Below, one piece after another: positions 30,249 through 37,756 of a stretch of DNA of 43,162 nucleotides. The number at the start of each line of letters is the position of its first letter. Position 1 is the first letter of the stretch. Origin of the DNA: Flavicella sp042091695 (GTDB lineage Bacteria; Bacteroidota; Bacteroidia; Flavobacteriales; Flavobacteriaceae); contig JBELHA010000026.1 in NCBI GenBank assembly GCA_042091695.1, positions 1 through 43,162 on the forward strand. The letters run 5' to 3'. Under the pieces are notes generated by a model. The model was not told the DNA's origin. It saw nothing but the letters and a program-made list of their open reading frames with translations, and did no database searches. The position numbers and the translations under genes were made by a program.

Positions 30249-30597
30249 ATTTACTCAAAATTTGATTTTTAATTAAAAAAGATACTAAAAAATAAACAAA
30301 AGACATTGAGATGAATGTATAAAATTTCAACACTCAAATCAATTCACATAAAAAAAATCAGTTAATCAAACATAGATAATATTGTTTTATACATGAATAT
30401 TTGTTTTATATTTAAAAAAATAATTGTTTCAATTATTTTATATCTATTCAACTAAATAATCTACGCTTAAGTGAATGAAAATCACTGATATTAACTTGTT
30501 TTTTTAATGTAATTCATAAAAATGGAGTCCAGAAACCATTCAAACGGGACGGTATCCGAAAAGTCATTAGAGTAGGAAGTATTTAAACAAACAAAAA
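30249..30597. other. AT-rich 349-base stretch before the Bor-family gene
   Basis: Mostly A and T with no clear -7 element. It holds a perfect inverted repeat, AAAATAATTG at 30417-30426 and its complement at 30430-30439 around TTT. Near the end a GC-richer island (30522-30575) encodes a 17-codon open frame. No terminator for the cyclophilin gene is evident apart from that inverted repeat. Confidence 0.5.
30522..30575 (+). CDS. Possible 17-codon leader ORF before the Bor-family gene
   Basis: ATG 30522 opens a frame that reads MESRNHSNGTVSEKSLE and stops at TAG 30573, 22 bases before the Bor-family ATG. Its base composition is clearly richer in G and C than the flanks, and its residues are mixed rather than the F/K/N/I typical of AT-rich noncoding DNA. 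It may be a leader peptide, a remnant or chance. Confidence 0.25.
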   Translation: MESRNHSNGTVSEKSLE

Positions 30598-30888
30598 ATG
30601 AAAAATTTTAAAATTTTAGCTGGAGCTTTATTAGTTGGAACAATGATGACATCTTGTTATACATACACAAGTGTAGTGGGTGAAGGTGCACTTGGTAATA
30701 AAGAAGTAAGAGCTAAAAACCACTATCTAATCGGTGGACTAGCTCCAGTTGGTATTTCTGATAGTAAAGAATTGGCTGCTGGTGCCAAAAACTACGAGGT
30801 TACAACAAGTCAAACATTTGTTGACGGACTTATAACCGTTTTAACTTCAGGTATTTACTCTCCATCGACAACTACAGTTAAAAAATAA
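30598..30888 (+). CDS. Bor-family lipoprotein
   Basis: A 96-residue lipoprotein with signal peptide and lipobox MTSC (C20). The rest resembles lambda Bor / Iss (PF06291): HYLIGGLAPVGISDSKELAAGAKNYEVTTSQTFVDGLITVLTSGIYSPSTTTV, where Q-TFV-GL-x4-T-GIY-P is the family hallmark (split at about 42-95). In enterobacteria Bor proteins are outer-membrane lipoproteins linked to serum resistance; in Bacteroidota the role is unknown. It is monocistronic, with a 5' leader holding a GC-richer 17-codon frame, and ends in a strong terminator. It is small and, with regular codons, may be abundant. Confidence 0.85.
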   Translation: MKNFKILAGALLVGTMMTSCYTYTSVVGEGALGNKEVRAKNHYLIGGLAPVGISDSKELAAGAKNYEVTTSQTFVDGLITVLTSGIYSPSTTTVKK

Positions 30889-30897
30889 TTCGTAAGT

Positions 30898-30930
30898 TAA
30901 ACCCCCTGTAATTGCATTACACGGGGTTTA
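30898..30930 (+). terminator. Intrinsic terminator after the Bor-family gene
   Basis: A 15-bp stem with one mismatch (30898-30912 with 30916-30930, loop TGC). Strong G-C core. Confidence 0.85.
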
Positions 30931-31011
30931 CTCAAAATCGCTTGGTTCGATTTTACTTTTTTTACTGTGGCGCCCTAAATAACCGTTACAGATTTTAATA
31001 AAGATAATTTT

Positions 31012-31045
31012 AAATTCCAGAAGTTACAAGACTTCTGGAATTTTT
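31012..31045. terminator. Orphan terminator hairpin
   Basis: Perfect 13-bp arms at 31012-31024 and 31031-31043 (AAATTCCAGAAGT and complement), a 6-base loop and a run of T on the plus side. No intact gene ends here. It may be left from a lost minus-strand gene or end a small RNA from 30931-31011. Confidence 0.7.
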
Positions 31046-31132
31046 GGTAAAACCACTTACCTGCAGTGTCCAATAATTCTAGTTTCAATATTAGTATTTA
31101 TGGTTTTAAATCAATATCATAAATGAAACATA

Positions 31133-31240
31133 TTATTCTATTTTAGAATATGTAAATTGAAGTGAAACAGGACTAACGACCAAAAATTGATTGGATACTA
31201 CATCAAAACCTTCTATTCTATAACTTCCCTGAGAATAGTT
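31133..31240 (-). pseudogene. Possible C-terminal gene remnant, lipocalin-like
   Basis: A minus-strand segment of 35 codons without a start, ending in a stop, reads GSYRIEGFDVVSNQFLVVS and then PVSLQFTYSKIE. The residue mix and the beta-strand pattern resemble the ends of small flavobacterial lipocalin-like lipoproteins. It is followed about 90 bases on by the orphan terminator. Weak evidence. Confidence 0.25.
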
Positions 31241-31341
31241 TTACACACATATTAGAAATATGACACACTTGTGTTTTTTACATAATTCTCTTAAAGTTTA
31301 TTGTCTCAAACACTTATGAAACTTGTAGTTAAAAATTAAAA

Positions 31342-31470
31342 TTATTTACAAGTAAAATACACAGTACTAAAAACTCCATCAACAGATACGTAAGTCCACT
31401 GTCTAGATAAATTACAAAAATGCCAATAGACTGTGAACGCGACTGAATATCTAATTTGCCCTAGAATTTT
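31342..31470 (-). pseudogene. Possible gene remnant
   Basis: A minus-strand open segment of 42 codons without a start codon, ending in a stop, reads YWHFCNLSRQWTYVSVDG and then VFSTVYFTCK. The W, C, H and R content is unusual for noncoding AT-rich DNA. Upstream lies a run of nine T where a frameshift could have broken the frame. It is in a different frame from the remnant at 31133-31240. No family recognised. Confidence 0.25.
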
Positions 31471-31532
31471 TCAAAAAAAAACCACACAAATAGTAACTTG
31501 TATGGCTTGATTGTAAAATAGCTTGTATCTGA

Positions 31533-32105
31533 TTATTCAAACCAAACAACAAAAGATACAGGTTTTAACTTGTTTGGAATTTGATCCAATTGTATGGTTC
31601 CAGTGCTCATCGGTTTGAGTCCAACAGCATCTTTTGGCAAAGAAAAGGTAGCATTTAGTTTGTCCATATACAACAGTACTTTTGTAAAAGTAGATTCTAC
31701 TTTAGCAACATGTGTCAAAAAATTAATTTCTTCAAAAGTAGAGTTCAACCCTATTCCTTCTTTAGTTGTAAACTTAGGGTCATACACATCTACGTATTTT
31801 ATTGTGGACAAAGAATCAAGAGACTCTTTTGGAGTTATGGTCAACATGTGTTTCCCCTCTACTGAATAAATATGGTACTTGTCTTCTTCTTGAGAATAGG
31901 CACCGTTGTATCCAAGAGTCCCTTCACTTAAATGTTTTACAATAGAGTCATTTTCAAAAATAGTCTCAATTTCATGAACGGTAGTAGTTGCATTGATTTT
32001 CCCGACCTTATTTTTTGAAACTTCAAATTGATCGTTAGACGAGCATGAAACCAAAAAAAACAAAGATGTCGTTAAAGCCAATATAGAACGCGTAATTTTT
32101 TTCAT
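31533..32105 (-). CDS. Unknown lipoprotein
   Basis: A 190-residue protein with a clear lipoprotein signal (K2, K3, R6, hydrophobic core, lipobox LVSC with C21) followed by SSNDQ. The mature part looks like an all-beta or alpha/beta secreted domain: VGKINATTTVHEIETIFENDSIV, a Tyr-rich GYNGAYSQEEDKYHIY, then LDSLSTIKYVDVYDPKF, GLNSTFEEINFL and a closing VSFVVWFE. The pattern of a parameter-like helix (VHEIETIF) followed by strands recalls YjgL- or DUF1131-type periplasmic proteins, but I cannot assign a family. It is monocistronic on the minus strand and divergent from queE. A one-mismatch -7 element (TACATTTA) lies about 35 bases upstream. Confidence 0.8.
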   Translation of the reverse strand: MKKITRSILALTTSLFFLVSCSSNDQFEVSKNKVGKINATTTVHEIETIFENDSIVKHLSEGTLGYNGAYSQEEDKYHIYSVEGKHMLTITPKESLDSLSTIKYVDVYDPKFTTKEGIGLNSTFEEINFLTHVAKVESTFTKVLLYMDKLNATFSLPKDAVGLKPMSTGTIQLDQIPNKLKPVSFVVWFE

Positions 32106-32222
32106 AAATAAAAATGTAATATAATGTCTGTAAATGTACTTTTTTTAACTGAATTTTATGGATTAAAAGAGTGCAATAAAAAATAAATTACCACAAATAA
32201 CGGCTAAACTACTTCCTTTGAG

Positions 32223-32230
32223 TATCTTTG
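32223..32230 (+). promoter_or_regulatory. -7 element of queE
   Basis: TATCTTTG, 19 bases before ATG 32250. Confidence 0.6.
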
Positions 32231-32249
32231 CATTCTGAAATTTAGAATT

Positions 32250-32882
32250 ATGAAAACCGAAAACAACAAAGCATTGATCGCCTCAGGAAAAATGCTCCCT
32301 TTGATGGAAGAATTTTACACCATTCAAGGAGAAGGAGGTCATACAGGTACGGCAGCCTATTTTATAAGAATTGGTGGTTGTGATGTAGGATGTCATTGGT
32401 GTGATGTGAAAGAAAGCTGGGATGCCAATCTACACCCACCTACATTGACAGATACTATTGTTTCTAATGCTAAAAAATACGCAAAAACTGTTGTTATTAC
32501 GGGCGGAGAACCACTCATGTGGTCTTTGGACTACATCACACAACAACTCAAAGAAAATGGGATGCACACCCATATTGAAACCTCTGGAGCCTATCCGCTT
32601 TCTGGAGATTGGGACTGGTTTTGTCTTTCACCTAAAAAAACAAAGTTACCAACAGAAGAATGTTACAAAGTTGCAGATGAACTCAAAATGATCATTCAAA
32701 ATAAAAGTGACTTTCGTTTCGCTGAACAGGAGGCTGCTAGAGTTGGTGAAAACTGTAAATTGTATTTACAACCTGAATGGAGTAAAAAAGAAAAAATGAC
32801 GCCACTGATTGTAGACTATGTAATGCAGAACCCTAAATGGAAAGTTTCATTACAAACACATAAATATTTGAATATTCCATAA
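32250..32882 (+). CDS. queE: 7-carboxy-7-deazaguanine synthase
   Basis: A 210-residue radical SAM enzyme that turns carboxytetrahydropterin into CDG in the preQ0/queuosine pathway. The 4Fe-4S cysteines are C44, C48 and C51 (GGCDVGCHWCDVKESW). Other motifs: MEEFYTIQGEGGHTGTAAYFIR start, VVITGGEPL (SAM), HIETSGAYPL and the late YLQPEW and SLQTHKYLNIP, both family signatures. Length fits the short QueE type. It has its own promoter and is followed by a terminator shared with the convergent transketolase gene. queC, queD and queF are not in the window; tgt is at 22019. Confidence 0.95.
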   Translation: MKTENNKALIASGKMLPLMEEFYTIQGEGGHTGTAAYFIRIGGCDVGCHWCDVKESWDANLHPPTLTDTIVSNAKKYAKTVVITGGEPLMWSLDYITQQLKENGMHTHIETSGAYPLSGDWDWFCLSPKKTKLPTEECYKVADELKMIIQNKSDFRFAEQEAARVGENCKLYLQPEWSKKEKMTPLIVDYVMQNPKWKVSLQTHKYLNIP

Positions 32883-32930
32883 AAAAATCACTTTTTTAAA
32901 AACTATTTAAAATGGTGTCTTTCAAAATAA

Positions 32931-32961
32931 AAAAGCGCTTGGTCAACAACCAAGCGCTTTT
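32931..32961. terminator. Bidirectional terminator between queE and transketolase
   Basis: Perfect 13-bp arms (32931-32943 with 32949-32961, AAAAGCGCTTGGT and complement), a 5-base loop and A/T tails both ways. Confidence 0.9.
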
Positions 32962-32983
32962 CTATTTTATTTATTTTAAGAGA

Positions 32984-33832
32984 TTAATAATCTCCCAAAG
33001 TCTCAGGGTTTTGAGCTAGTGCGTCTTCTAACTGTGCATCGTTTGGCGCCTTACCGTGCCAAGCATGCGTGTGCATCATATAATCAACACCATTCCCCAT
33101 TTCAGTATACAATAGAATACATACTGGTTTTTCGTTTCCTGTCAAAGACTGCGCTTTTTTGATGGTAGCTAAGATAGCTTCCACATCATTTCCTTTTTTC
33201 TCTTCTAGTACGATCCATCCAAAAGCTTCGAACTTCGCTTTTAAATCTCCCATATGAAGTACTTCGTCTGTAGTTCCGTCAATTTGTTTGAAGTTCAAAT
33301 CTACAGTAGCAATCAAATTGTCTACTTTCTTAGCAGCAGCATACATGATAGCTTCCCAGTTTTGTCCTTCTTGCAACTCACCATCACCGTGTAATGTGTA
33401 TACTAGTTTACTATCTCCGTTTAGCTTTTTAGCTTGAGCTGTTCCTAAAGCAACACTCAATCCTTGTCCTAATGACCCAGAAGCCATACGAATTCCTTCC
33501 AAACCTTCGTGGGTTGTTGGATGACCTTGTAAACGAGAGTTTAACTTTCTAAAAGTTGCCAATTCACTTACTGAAAAATAACCACTTCTTGCCAAAACAC
33601 TATAAAAGACAGGAGATATATGACCATTTGATAAAAAGAAGACATCTTCATTTTTAGCATCCATATCAAAATTCTCAGAAGAATACTCCATTACTTCTTG
33701 ATACAAAACTGTTAAAAATTCATTACATCCTAATGAACCACCTGGATGACCAGAATTAACTGCGTGTACCATTCGTAATATATCTCTTCTAACTTGTTGA
33801 GAGAAATCTTTCAATTCTTGTGTTGTTGCCAT
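32984..33832 (-). CDS. tktA: Transketolase, N-terminal (thiamine pyrophosphate-binding) half
   Basis: A 282-residue protein that covers only the N-terminal domain of transketolase. The TPP motifs are intact: SGHPGGSLGCNEFL, SNGHISPVFYSVLARSGY, LQGHPTTHEGLEGIRMASGSLGQGLSVALGTA, and HGDGELQEGQNWEAIMYAAAKKVDNL...DLNFKQIDG (the GDG...N cofactor site). The reaction needs a second protein with the pyrimidine-binding and C-terminal domains; in flavobacteria that half is usually the next gene. Here the next gene is convergent queE behind a terminator, so the partner must lie elsewhere. The promoter is TATTTTTG at 33858-33851. Confidence 0.9.
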   Translation of the reverse strand: MATTQELKDFSQQVRRDILRMVHAVNSGHPGGSLGCNEFLTVLYQEVMEYSSENFDMDAKNEDVFFLSNGHISPVFYSVLARSGYFSVSELATFRKLNSRLQGHPTTHEGLEGIRMASGSLGQGLSVALGTAQAKKLNGDSKLVYTLHGDGELQEGQNWEAIMYAAAKKVDNLIATVDLNFKQIDGTTDEVLHMGDLKAKFEAFGWIVLEEKKGNDVEAILATIKKAQSLTGNEKPVCILLYTEMGNGVDYMMHTHAWHGKAPNDAQLEDALAQNPETLGDY

Positions 33833-33850
33833 GTTTGTTTATTTTGAAAA

Positions 33851-33858
33851 CAAAAATA
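33851..33858 (-). promoter_or_regulatory. -7 element of the transketolase gene
   Basis: TATTTTTG on the minus strand, 18 bases before ATG 33832. Half-sites TTATTTAGAC (33861-33870) and GTCTAAATAT (33914-33923) lie just upstream in inverted order. Confidence 0.55.
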
Positions 33859-33984
33859 CATTATTTAGACGATGCGACAAATTTTATTGCATTTGAAAAT
33901 GAATTGCATTTTATGTCTAAATATTATATTTAAAATTTTATTTTTAAAATTATTAGAAAAAAATAAGGTTAAATTCTATTTCGT

Positions 33985-35502
33985 TTAAAATGGCATACCA
34001 TCATCTTCTACCTCTCCAAAAGCATCATTGGCACTTGGAAACTTATCGGCAGTAATTTCTTGATTGAAATCGTTCATTTTGGACTGAAATTCATTGCCAA
34101 AACCTTCTTCTAAATCTGAGAAACGAGCTAAGTGACCTGTAAATTTCAAACGAATATTTTCCAAACCACCGTTACGGTGTTTTGCAACTATAAATTCTCC
34201 TTGACCTTCACAGGGTGAGTGATCATCGTCGTCCCATTCTGTAAGTCCGTAATATTCTGGTCGGAAGATAAAGGATACAATATCCGCATCTTGTTCAATG
34301 GCTCCAGATTCACGCAAATCAGAAAGTAACGGTCTTTTAGAGCCTCCACGTGTTTCAACAGCACGAGACAACTGAGAAAGCGCAATTACTGGAATATTTA
34401 ATTCTTTTGCCAATGCTTTTAAGTTTCGAGAAATCATAGAGATTTCTTGTTCACGGTTTCCTCCAGCGGCACTTCCAGCAGTCATCAATTGTAAGTAATC
34501 AATAACAATGATTTTGATACCGTGTTGAGATGCCAATCGTCTAGCTTTGGCACGCAAGTCAAAAATTGAAAGTGAAGGAGTATCATCTATAAATATAGGA
34601 GCATCTGTCAAGTTTTTAACCTTTACGTTCAATTGTTCCCATTCATGGGCTTCTAAATTCCCCTTACGTAGTTTTTCAGATGTCAAGCCTGTTTCACTTG
34701 AAATCATACGTGTGATTAGCTGAACGGAAGACATCTCCAATGAAAATAAAGCGACTGGATGGTTGAAATCTATAGCCATGTTTTTTGCCATAGAGATTAC
34801 AAAGGCTGTTTTACCCATACCTGGACGTGCAGCAATAATAATCAAATCCGAAGGTTGCCAACCGGAAGTCAACGCGTCTAATTTGGTAAAACCTGTTTCC
34901 AAACCACTCATCCCCTCCTGGTTGCCGATCTCTTGAATCTTATTTACTGCTTGACGTACCAAGTCTTTGGCACTTTCAGAACTCTTTTTTAAGTTTCCTT
35001 GAGTTACCTCAAATAACTTAGATTCTGCTTCGTCTAGTAAATCAAAAACATCTGTAGTTTCATCATAAGATTGCTCTATGATTTCACTCGAAATACTGAT
35101 CAATTGTCGTTGGATATATTTTTGAATGATAATTCTCGCATGGAACTCAATATGTGCAGAGGATGCAACTTTTTGGGTCAAACCAATCAGATAGAAATCT
35201 CCTCCAACAAATTCTAATTTTCCTTCTTTTCTCAACTGGTTAGAAACCGTCAACAAGTCGGTTGGTTCAGAATTTTGGAACAGTGTAAAAATGGCAGCAT
35301 ACACTTCTTTGTTTGCTTCTTTGTAAAAAGCATCAGGATGTAAGATATCGATGACGTCATCGATTCCTTTTTTATCAATCATCATTGCTCCTAACACCGC
35401 CTCTTCTAAGTCAAGTGCCTGAGGTGGTAACTTTCCTTTTTCAAGATTGATAAGTTTGTTTTTATCTTGACGTTTCCCCTTTACAAATTTTGTTTGCTCC
35501 AT
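33985..35502 (-). CDS. dnaB: Replicative DNA helicase
   Basis: A 505-residue hexameric helicase that unwinds DNA at the fork. N-terminal domain at about 25-130 (PPQALDLEEAVLGAMMIDKKGIDDVIDIL), linker, then the RecA-like domain with Walker A ARPGMGKTAF, VALFSLEMSSVQLITRMI, Walker B IKIIVIDYLQLM and the arginine-finger region SDLRESGAIEQDAD...FRPEYYG, KHRNGG. The C-terminal 50 residues are acidic and variable. There is no intein. The -7 element TATTTTTG (35514-35507) ends 4 bases before ATG, so the mRNA is predicted to be leaderless. Confidence 0.97.
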   Translation of the reverse strand: MEQTKFVKGKRQDKNKLINLEKGKLPPQALDLEEAVLGAMMIDKKGIDDVIDILHPDAFYKEANKEVYAAIFTLFQNSEPTDLLTVSNQLRKEGKLEFVGGDFYLIGLTQKVASSAHIEFHARIIIQKYIQRQLISISSEIIEQSYDETTDVFDLLDEAESKLFEVTQGNLKKSSESAKDLVRQAVNKIQEIGNQEGMSGLETGFTKLDALTSGWQPSDLIIIAARPGMGKTAFVISMAKNMAIDFNHPVALFSLEMSSVQLITRMISSETGLTSEKLRKGNLEAHEWEQLNVKVKNLTDAPIFIDDTPSLSIFDLRAKARRLASQHGIKIIVIDYLQLMTAGSAAGGNREQEISMISRNLKALAKELNIPVIALSQLSRAVETRGGSKRPLLSDLRESGAIEQDADIVSFIFRPEYYGLTEWDDDDHSPCEGQGEFIVAKHRNGGLENIRLKFTGHLARFSDLEEGFGNEFQSKMNDFNQEITADKFPSANDAFGEVEDDGMPF

Positions 35503-35506
35503 ATCA

Positions 35507-35514
35507 CAAAAATA
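35507..35514 (-). promoter_or_regulatory. -7 element of dnaB, leaderless arrangement
   Basis: TATTTTTG on the minus strand, then TGAT, then ATG 35502. Confidence 0.6.
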
Positions 35515-35651
35515 AATTAATATTCCAATACAGCTGTTTAAAATTAGAATTTAATTTATACACAGACATTTTGTCAATTATTGAAATCTGTTGATAAAAA
35601 AACACAGGTCTAAAAGCAAAACATCTCAGTGTTTGTGGTCGTTAAAATCAT

Positions 35652-35659
35652 TATTTTTG
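35652..35659 (+). promoter_or_regulatory. -7 element of the DUF3810 gene, long leader
   Basis: TATTTTTG gives a transcript start near 35665 and a leader of about 120 bases. The leader has a 15-codon open frame (35725-35772, MNKKNTLFLNFLIFQ) that ends 12 bases before the gene. Confidence 0.45.
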
Positions 35660-35784
35660 TACGGCTAAAAATTAATTTTAACGCAAGCTACTCGAGCAAG
35701 TCGATTAGAAGACAAATTGCTACGATGAATAAAAAAAATACCTTATTTTTAAATTTCCTAATATTTCAATAGCTACAAATAGTT

Positions 35785-36846
35785 ATGAACAATTTTTTAT
35801 ACGCAAGGTACCTCTCTTTGATTCTTTTGATACAGATTGGACTTGTACAGATCGCTTCATTGTACCCTGCATTTATAGAAAGCTATTATGCAACGGGAAT
35901 ATACCCATATCTTTCTCAAGCAATTCGCTTTTTACAAGGTTGGATTCCTTTTAGTATTGGAGATATTGTATACAGTGTATTATTACTGTATAGTTTTCGA
36001 TTCTTGTACATTGTGATTCGAGATCAATTTTCAGAACTTTTAAAATACCTCTATGCAATTGGAGCATCCATCTCAGTACTCTATTTTATATTTCACCTTT
36101 TTTGGGGACTGAACTACTACAGGATTCCTTTTGCTGAGAGAATTTCAATTGCAAGTGACACATACGATTTAAATCAACTGAACTCTTTTACACTACAAAA
36201 AATCAACAATCTCAATGCATTGCATCTCACACTAGTTACAGCTGATAGTTTGCCCGTTATAATTCCATTTTCAAAAGTAGAAATTCACAAAAAAGCGGCC
36301 AAAGGATATCAAAATTTATCTAAAAAATATCCTTTTTTAAACTACAAAAACCCTTCTGTCAAGACATCTCTTCTCAGTACACCTCTCAGTTATATGGGAT
36401 TTGCTGGTTATTTAAATCCATTTACTGGAGAAGCACAAGTAAATACAAATATCCCAATCAGCACCTATGCATTTACTGTATCGCATGAAATTGCACATCA
36501 ATTGGGCTATGCTGCAGAAAACGAAGCTAATTTTATTGGTTATTTAGCCTGTATGGCACATGATGACCCGTATTACCAGTATGCAGGTCAGTTGACAGCC
36601 GTCAAATATTTGTTATCTGACATGTATAGAAATGACAGAAAAAACTATCCCAAAATGCGTGCATTACTGCACAAAGGAATTCTAAAAAACATCCACGAGT
36701 CAAGGGTGTTTTGGAATACTTATAAAAACCCATTGGAACCACTATTCAAAAAAAGTTACAATTCATTTCTCAAAGCAAATCACCAAAAAGAAGGGATCAA
36801 AAGCTACAATGCTATGGTCAATTTATTGATAAATTATCCCTTATAA
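35785..36846 (+). CDS. DUF3810 family, putative membrane zinc protease
   Basis: A 353-residue protein with three N-terminal membrane segments (about 10-30, 58-78, 88-108) and a C-terminal domain with HEIAHQLG (HExxH, 234-238) and ENEANF, where E247 would be the third zinc ligand (gluzincin-type spacing). It matches DUF3810, a family of putative metalloproteases common in Bacteroidota and Firmicutes; substrates are unknown. MGFAGYLNPFTGEAQVN before the motif is highly typical. It is first in a plus-strand run with the methyltransferase and M48 genes, each with its own spacing of 72 and 28 bases. Two different HExxH membrane proteases are thus near each other. Confidence 0.85.
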   Translation: MNNFLYARYLSLILLIQIGLVQIASLYPAFIESYYATGIYPYLSQAIRFLQGWIPFSIGDIVYSVLLLYSFRFLYIVIRDQFSELLKYLYAIGASISVLYFIFHLFWGLNYYRIPFAERISIASDTYDLNQLNSFTLQKINNLNALHLTLVTADSLPVIIPFSKVEIHKKAAKGYQNLSKKYPFLNYKNPSVKTSLLSTPLSYMGFAGYLNPFTGEAQVNTNIPISTYAFTVSHEIAHQLGYAAENEANFIGYLACMAHDDPYYQYAGQLTAVKYLLSDMYRNDRKNYPKMRALLHKGILKNIHESRVFWNTYKNPLEPLFKKSYNSFLKANHQKEGIKSYNAMVNLLINYPL

Positions 36847-36898
36847 TAAATCAATAAGCTTAATTTATATAGGATGCACTTATTTATGGTAGAATAGC

Positions 36899-36906
36899 TA
36901 TTTTTG
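36899..36906 (+). promoter_or_regulatory. -7 element of the RNA methyltransferase gene
   Basis: TATTTTTG, 12 bases before ATG 36919. Confidence 0.5.
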
Positions 36907-36918
36907 TAAAAAAAGTAT

Positions 36919-37728
36919 ATGCACAAACAACTCAGCAGTCTTCAAAATCCACTCGTAAAAGAGTTGGTGCTCCTCAAGGAAAAATCTAAAACTAGAAAAA
37001 AAAAGGGGTTGTTTTTATTGGAGGGACAAAGGGAAATAGCACTTGCCCTACAAGGAAAATATACCGTAACTCAACTTTTCTATTGTCCTGCTATCTGTGG
37101 TGAAGATGCGCTTCAAACACTTCTAAAATCTACTGAAAGCCAAACGCAGGTCATCGAGGTCAGCAAAGAAATCTATACAAAAATAGCGTATAGAGAAACC
37201 ACAGAAGGAATTGTAGCAGTCGTTAAATCAAAAGAGCACCTTTTGGAAGGTATTGTTTTTAAAAGAAAGAAACCATTAATTTTGGTTGCCGAGGCTCCAG
37301 AAAAACCTGGAAATATTGGTGCTTTACTTCGAACAGCAGATGCCGCAAATGTAGATGCTGTATTTATAGCCAATCCCAAAACAGATACCTACAACCCGAA
37401 CATCATTCGAAGTAGTGTCGGATGTTTGTTTACCACACAAATTGCAACAGGGAGTACAGAAGAAATTTTGAGTTATTTAAAAAAGAATAATATCCACTCC
37501 TATGCGGCAGCTTTAAAGGAGGATTCAGAACCCTACCAAAAGCAAAACTTTGAAGAAGCTACTGCTATTGTTGTAGGAACAGAAGCTACAGGGCTTTCTG
37601 ATATTTGGCTAGAAAACGCCAGCAAAAAGATCATCATTCCTATGTCTGGAAAAATAGATTCTATGAATGTTTCCGTCGCTGCATCTATTCTTATTTTTGA
37701 AGCAGCCAGACAAAGAAATTTCCAATAA
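36919..37728 (+). CDS. TrmH/SpoU family RNA 2'-O-methyltransferase
   Basis: A 269-residue SPOUT enzyme that methylates a ribose in rRNA or tRNA with SAM. N-terminal substrate-binding domain (about 1-100, LVKELVLLKEKSKTRKKKGLFLLEGQREIALAL) and a knotted C-terminal domain with motif 1 (EAPEKPGNIGALLRTADAAN), NPNIIRSSVGCLF, motif 2 (IVVGTEATGLS) and motif 3 (IPMSGKIDSMNVSVAASILIFE). RlmB- and TrmH-like proteins share these; the target base is not known. The next gene, an M48 protease, begins 28 bases on and is probably in the same transcript. Confidence 0.9.
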   Translation: MHKQLSSLQNPLVKELVLLKEKSKTRKKKGLFLLEGQREIALALQGKYTVTQLFYCPAICGEDALQTLLKSTESQTQVIEVSKEIYTKIAYRETTEGIVAVVKSKEHLLEGIVFKRKKPLILVAEAPEKPGNIGALLRTADAANVDAVFIANPKTDTYNPNIIRSSVGCLFTTQIATGSTEEILSYLKKNNIHSYAAALKEDSEPYQKQNFEEATAIVVGTEATGLSDIWLENASKKIIIPMSGKIDSMNVSVAASILIFEAARQRNFQ

Positions 37729-37756
37729 TTTATTTTAAACTACCCGTGTGTCACCT

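Larger units (their letters stand above)
30931..31532. other. Gene-poor 600-base stretch with possible gene remnants
   Basis: No intact gene is seen. It holds a strong terminator (31012-31045) with no gene leading to it, a GGCGCC palindrome near 30970, and two minus-strand open segments that look coding but lack starts (31130-31240 and 31342-31470). No -7 element stands out on either strand. Confidence 0.5.

Noticed and set aside
30249..30597. tRNA or riboswitch in the leader of the Bor-family gene
   Set aside because: The GC-richer island does not fold into a cloverleaf on inspection and I do not recognise any riboswitch core.
33841..33930. A full Fur-like operator at the transketolase promoter
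   Set aside because: Only isolated half-sites are present, 43 bases apart; no 7-1-7 core can be aligned.
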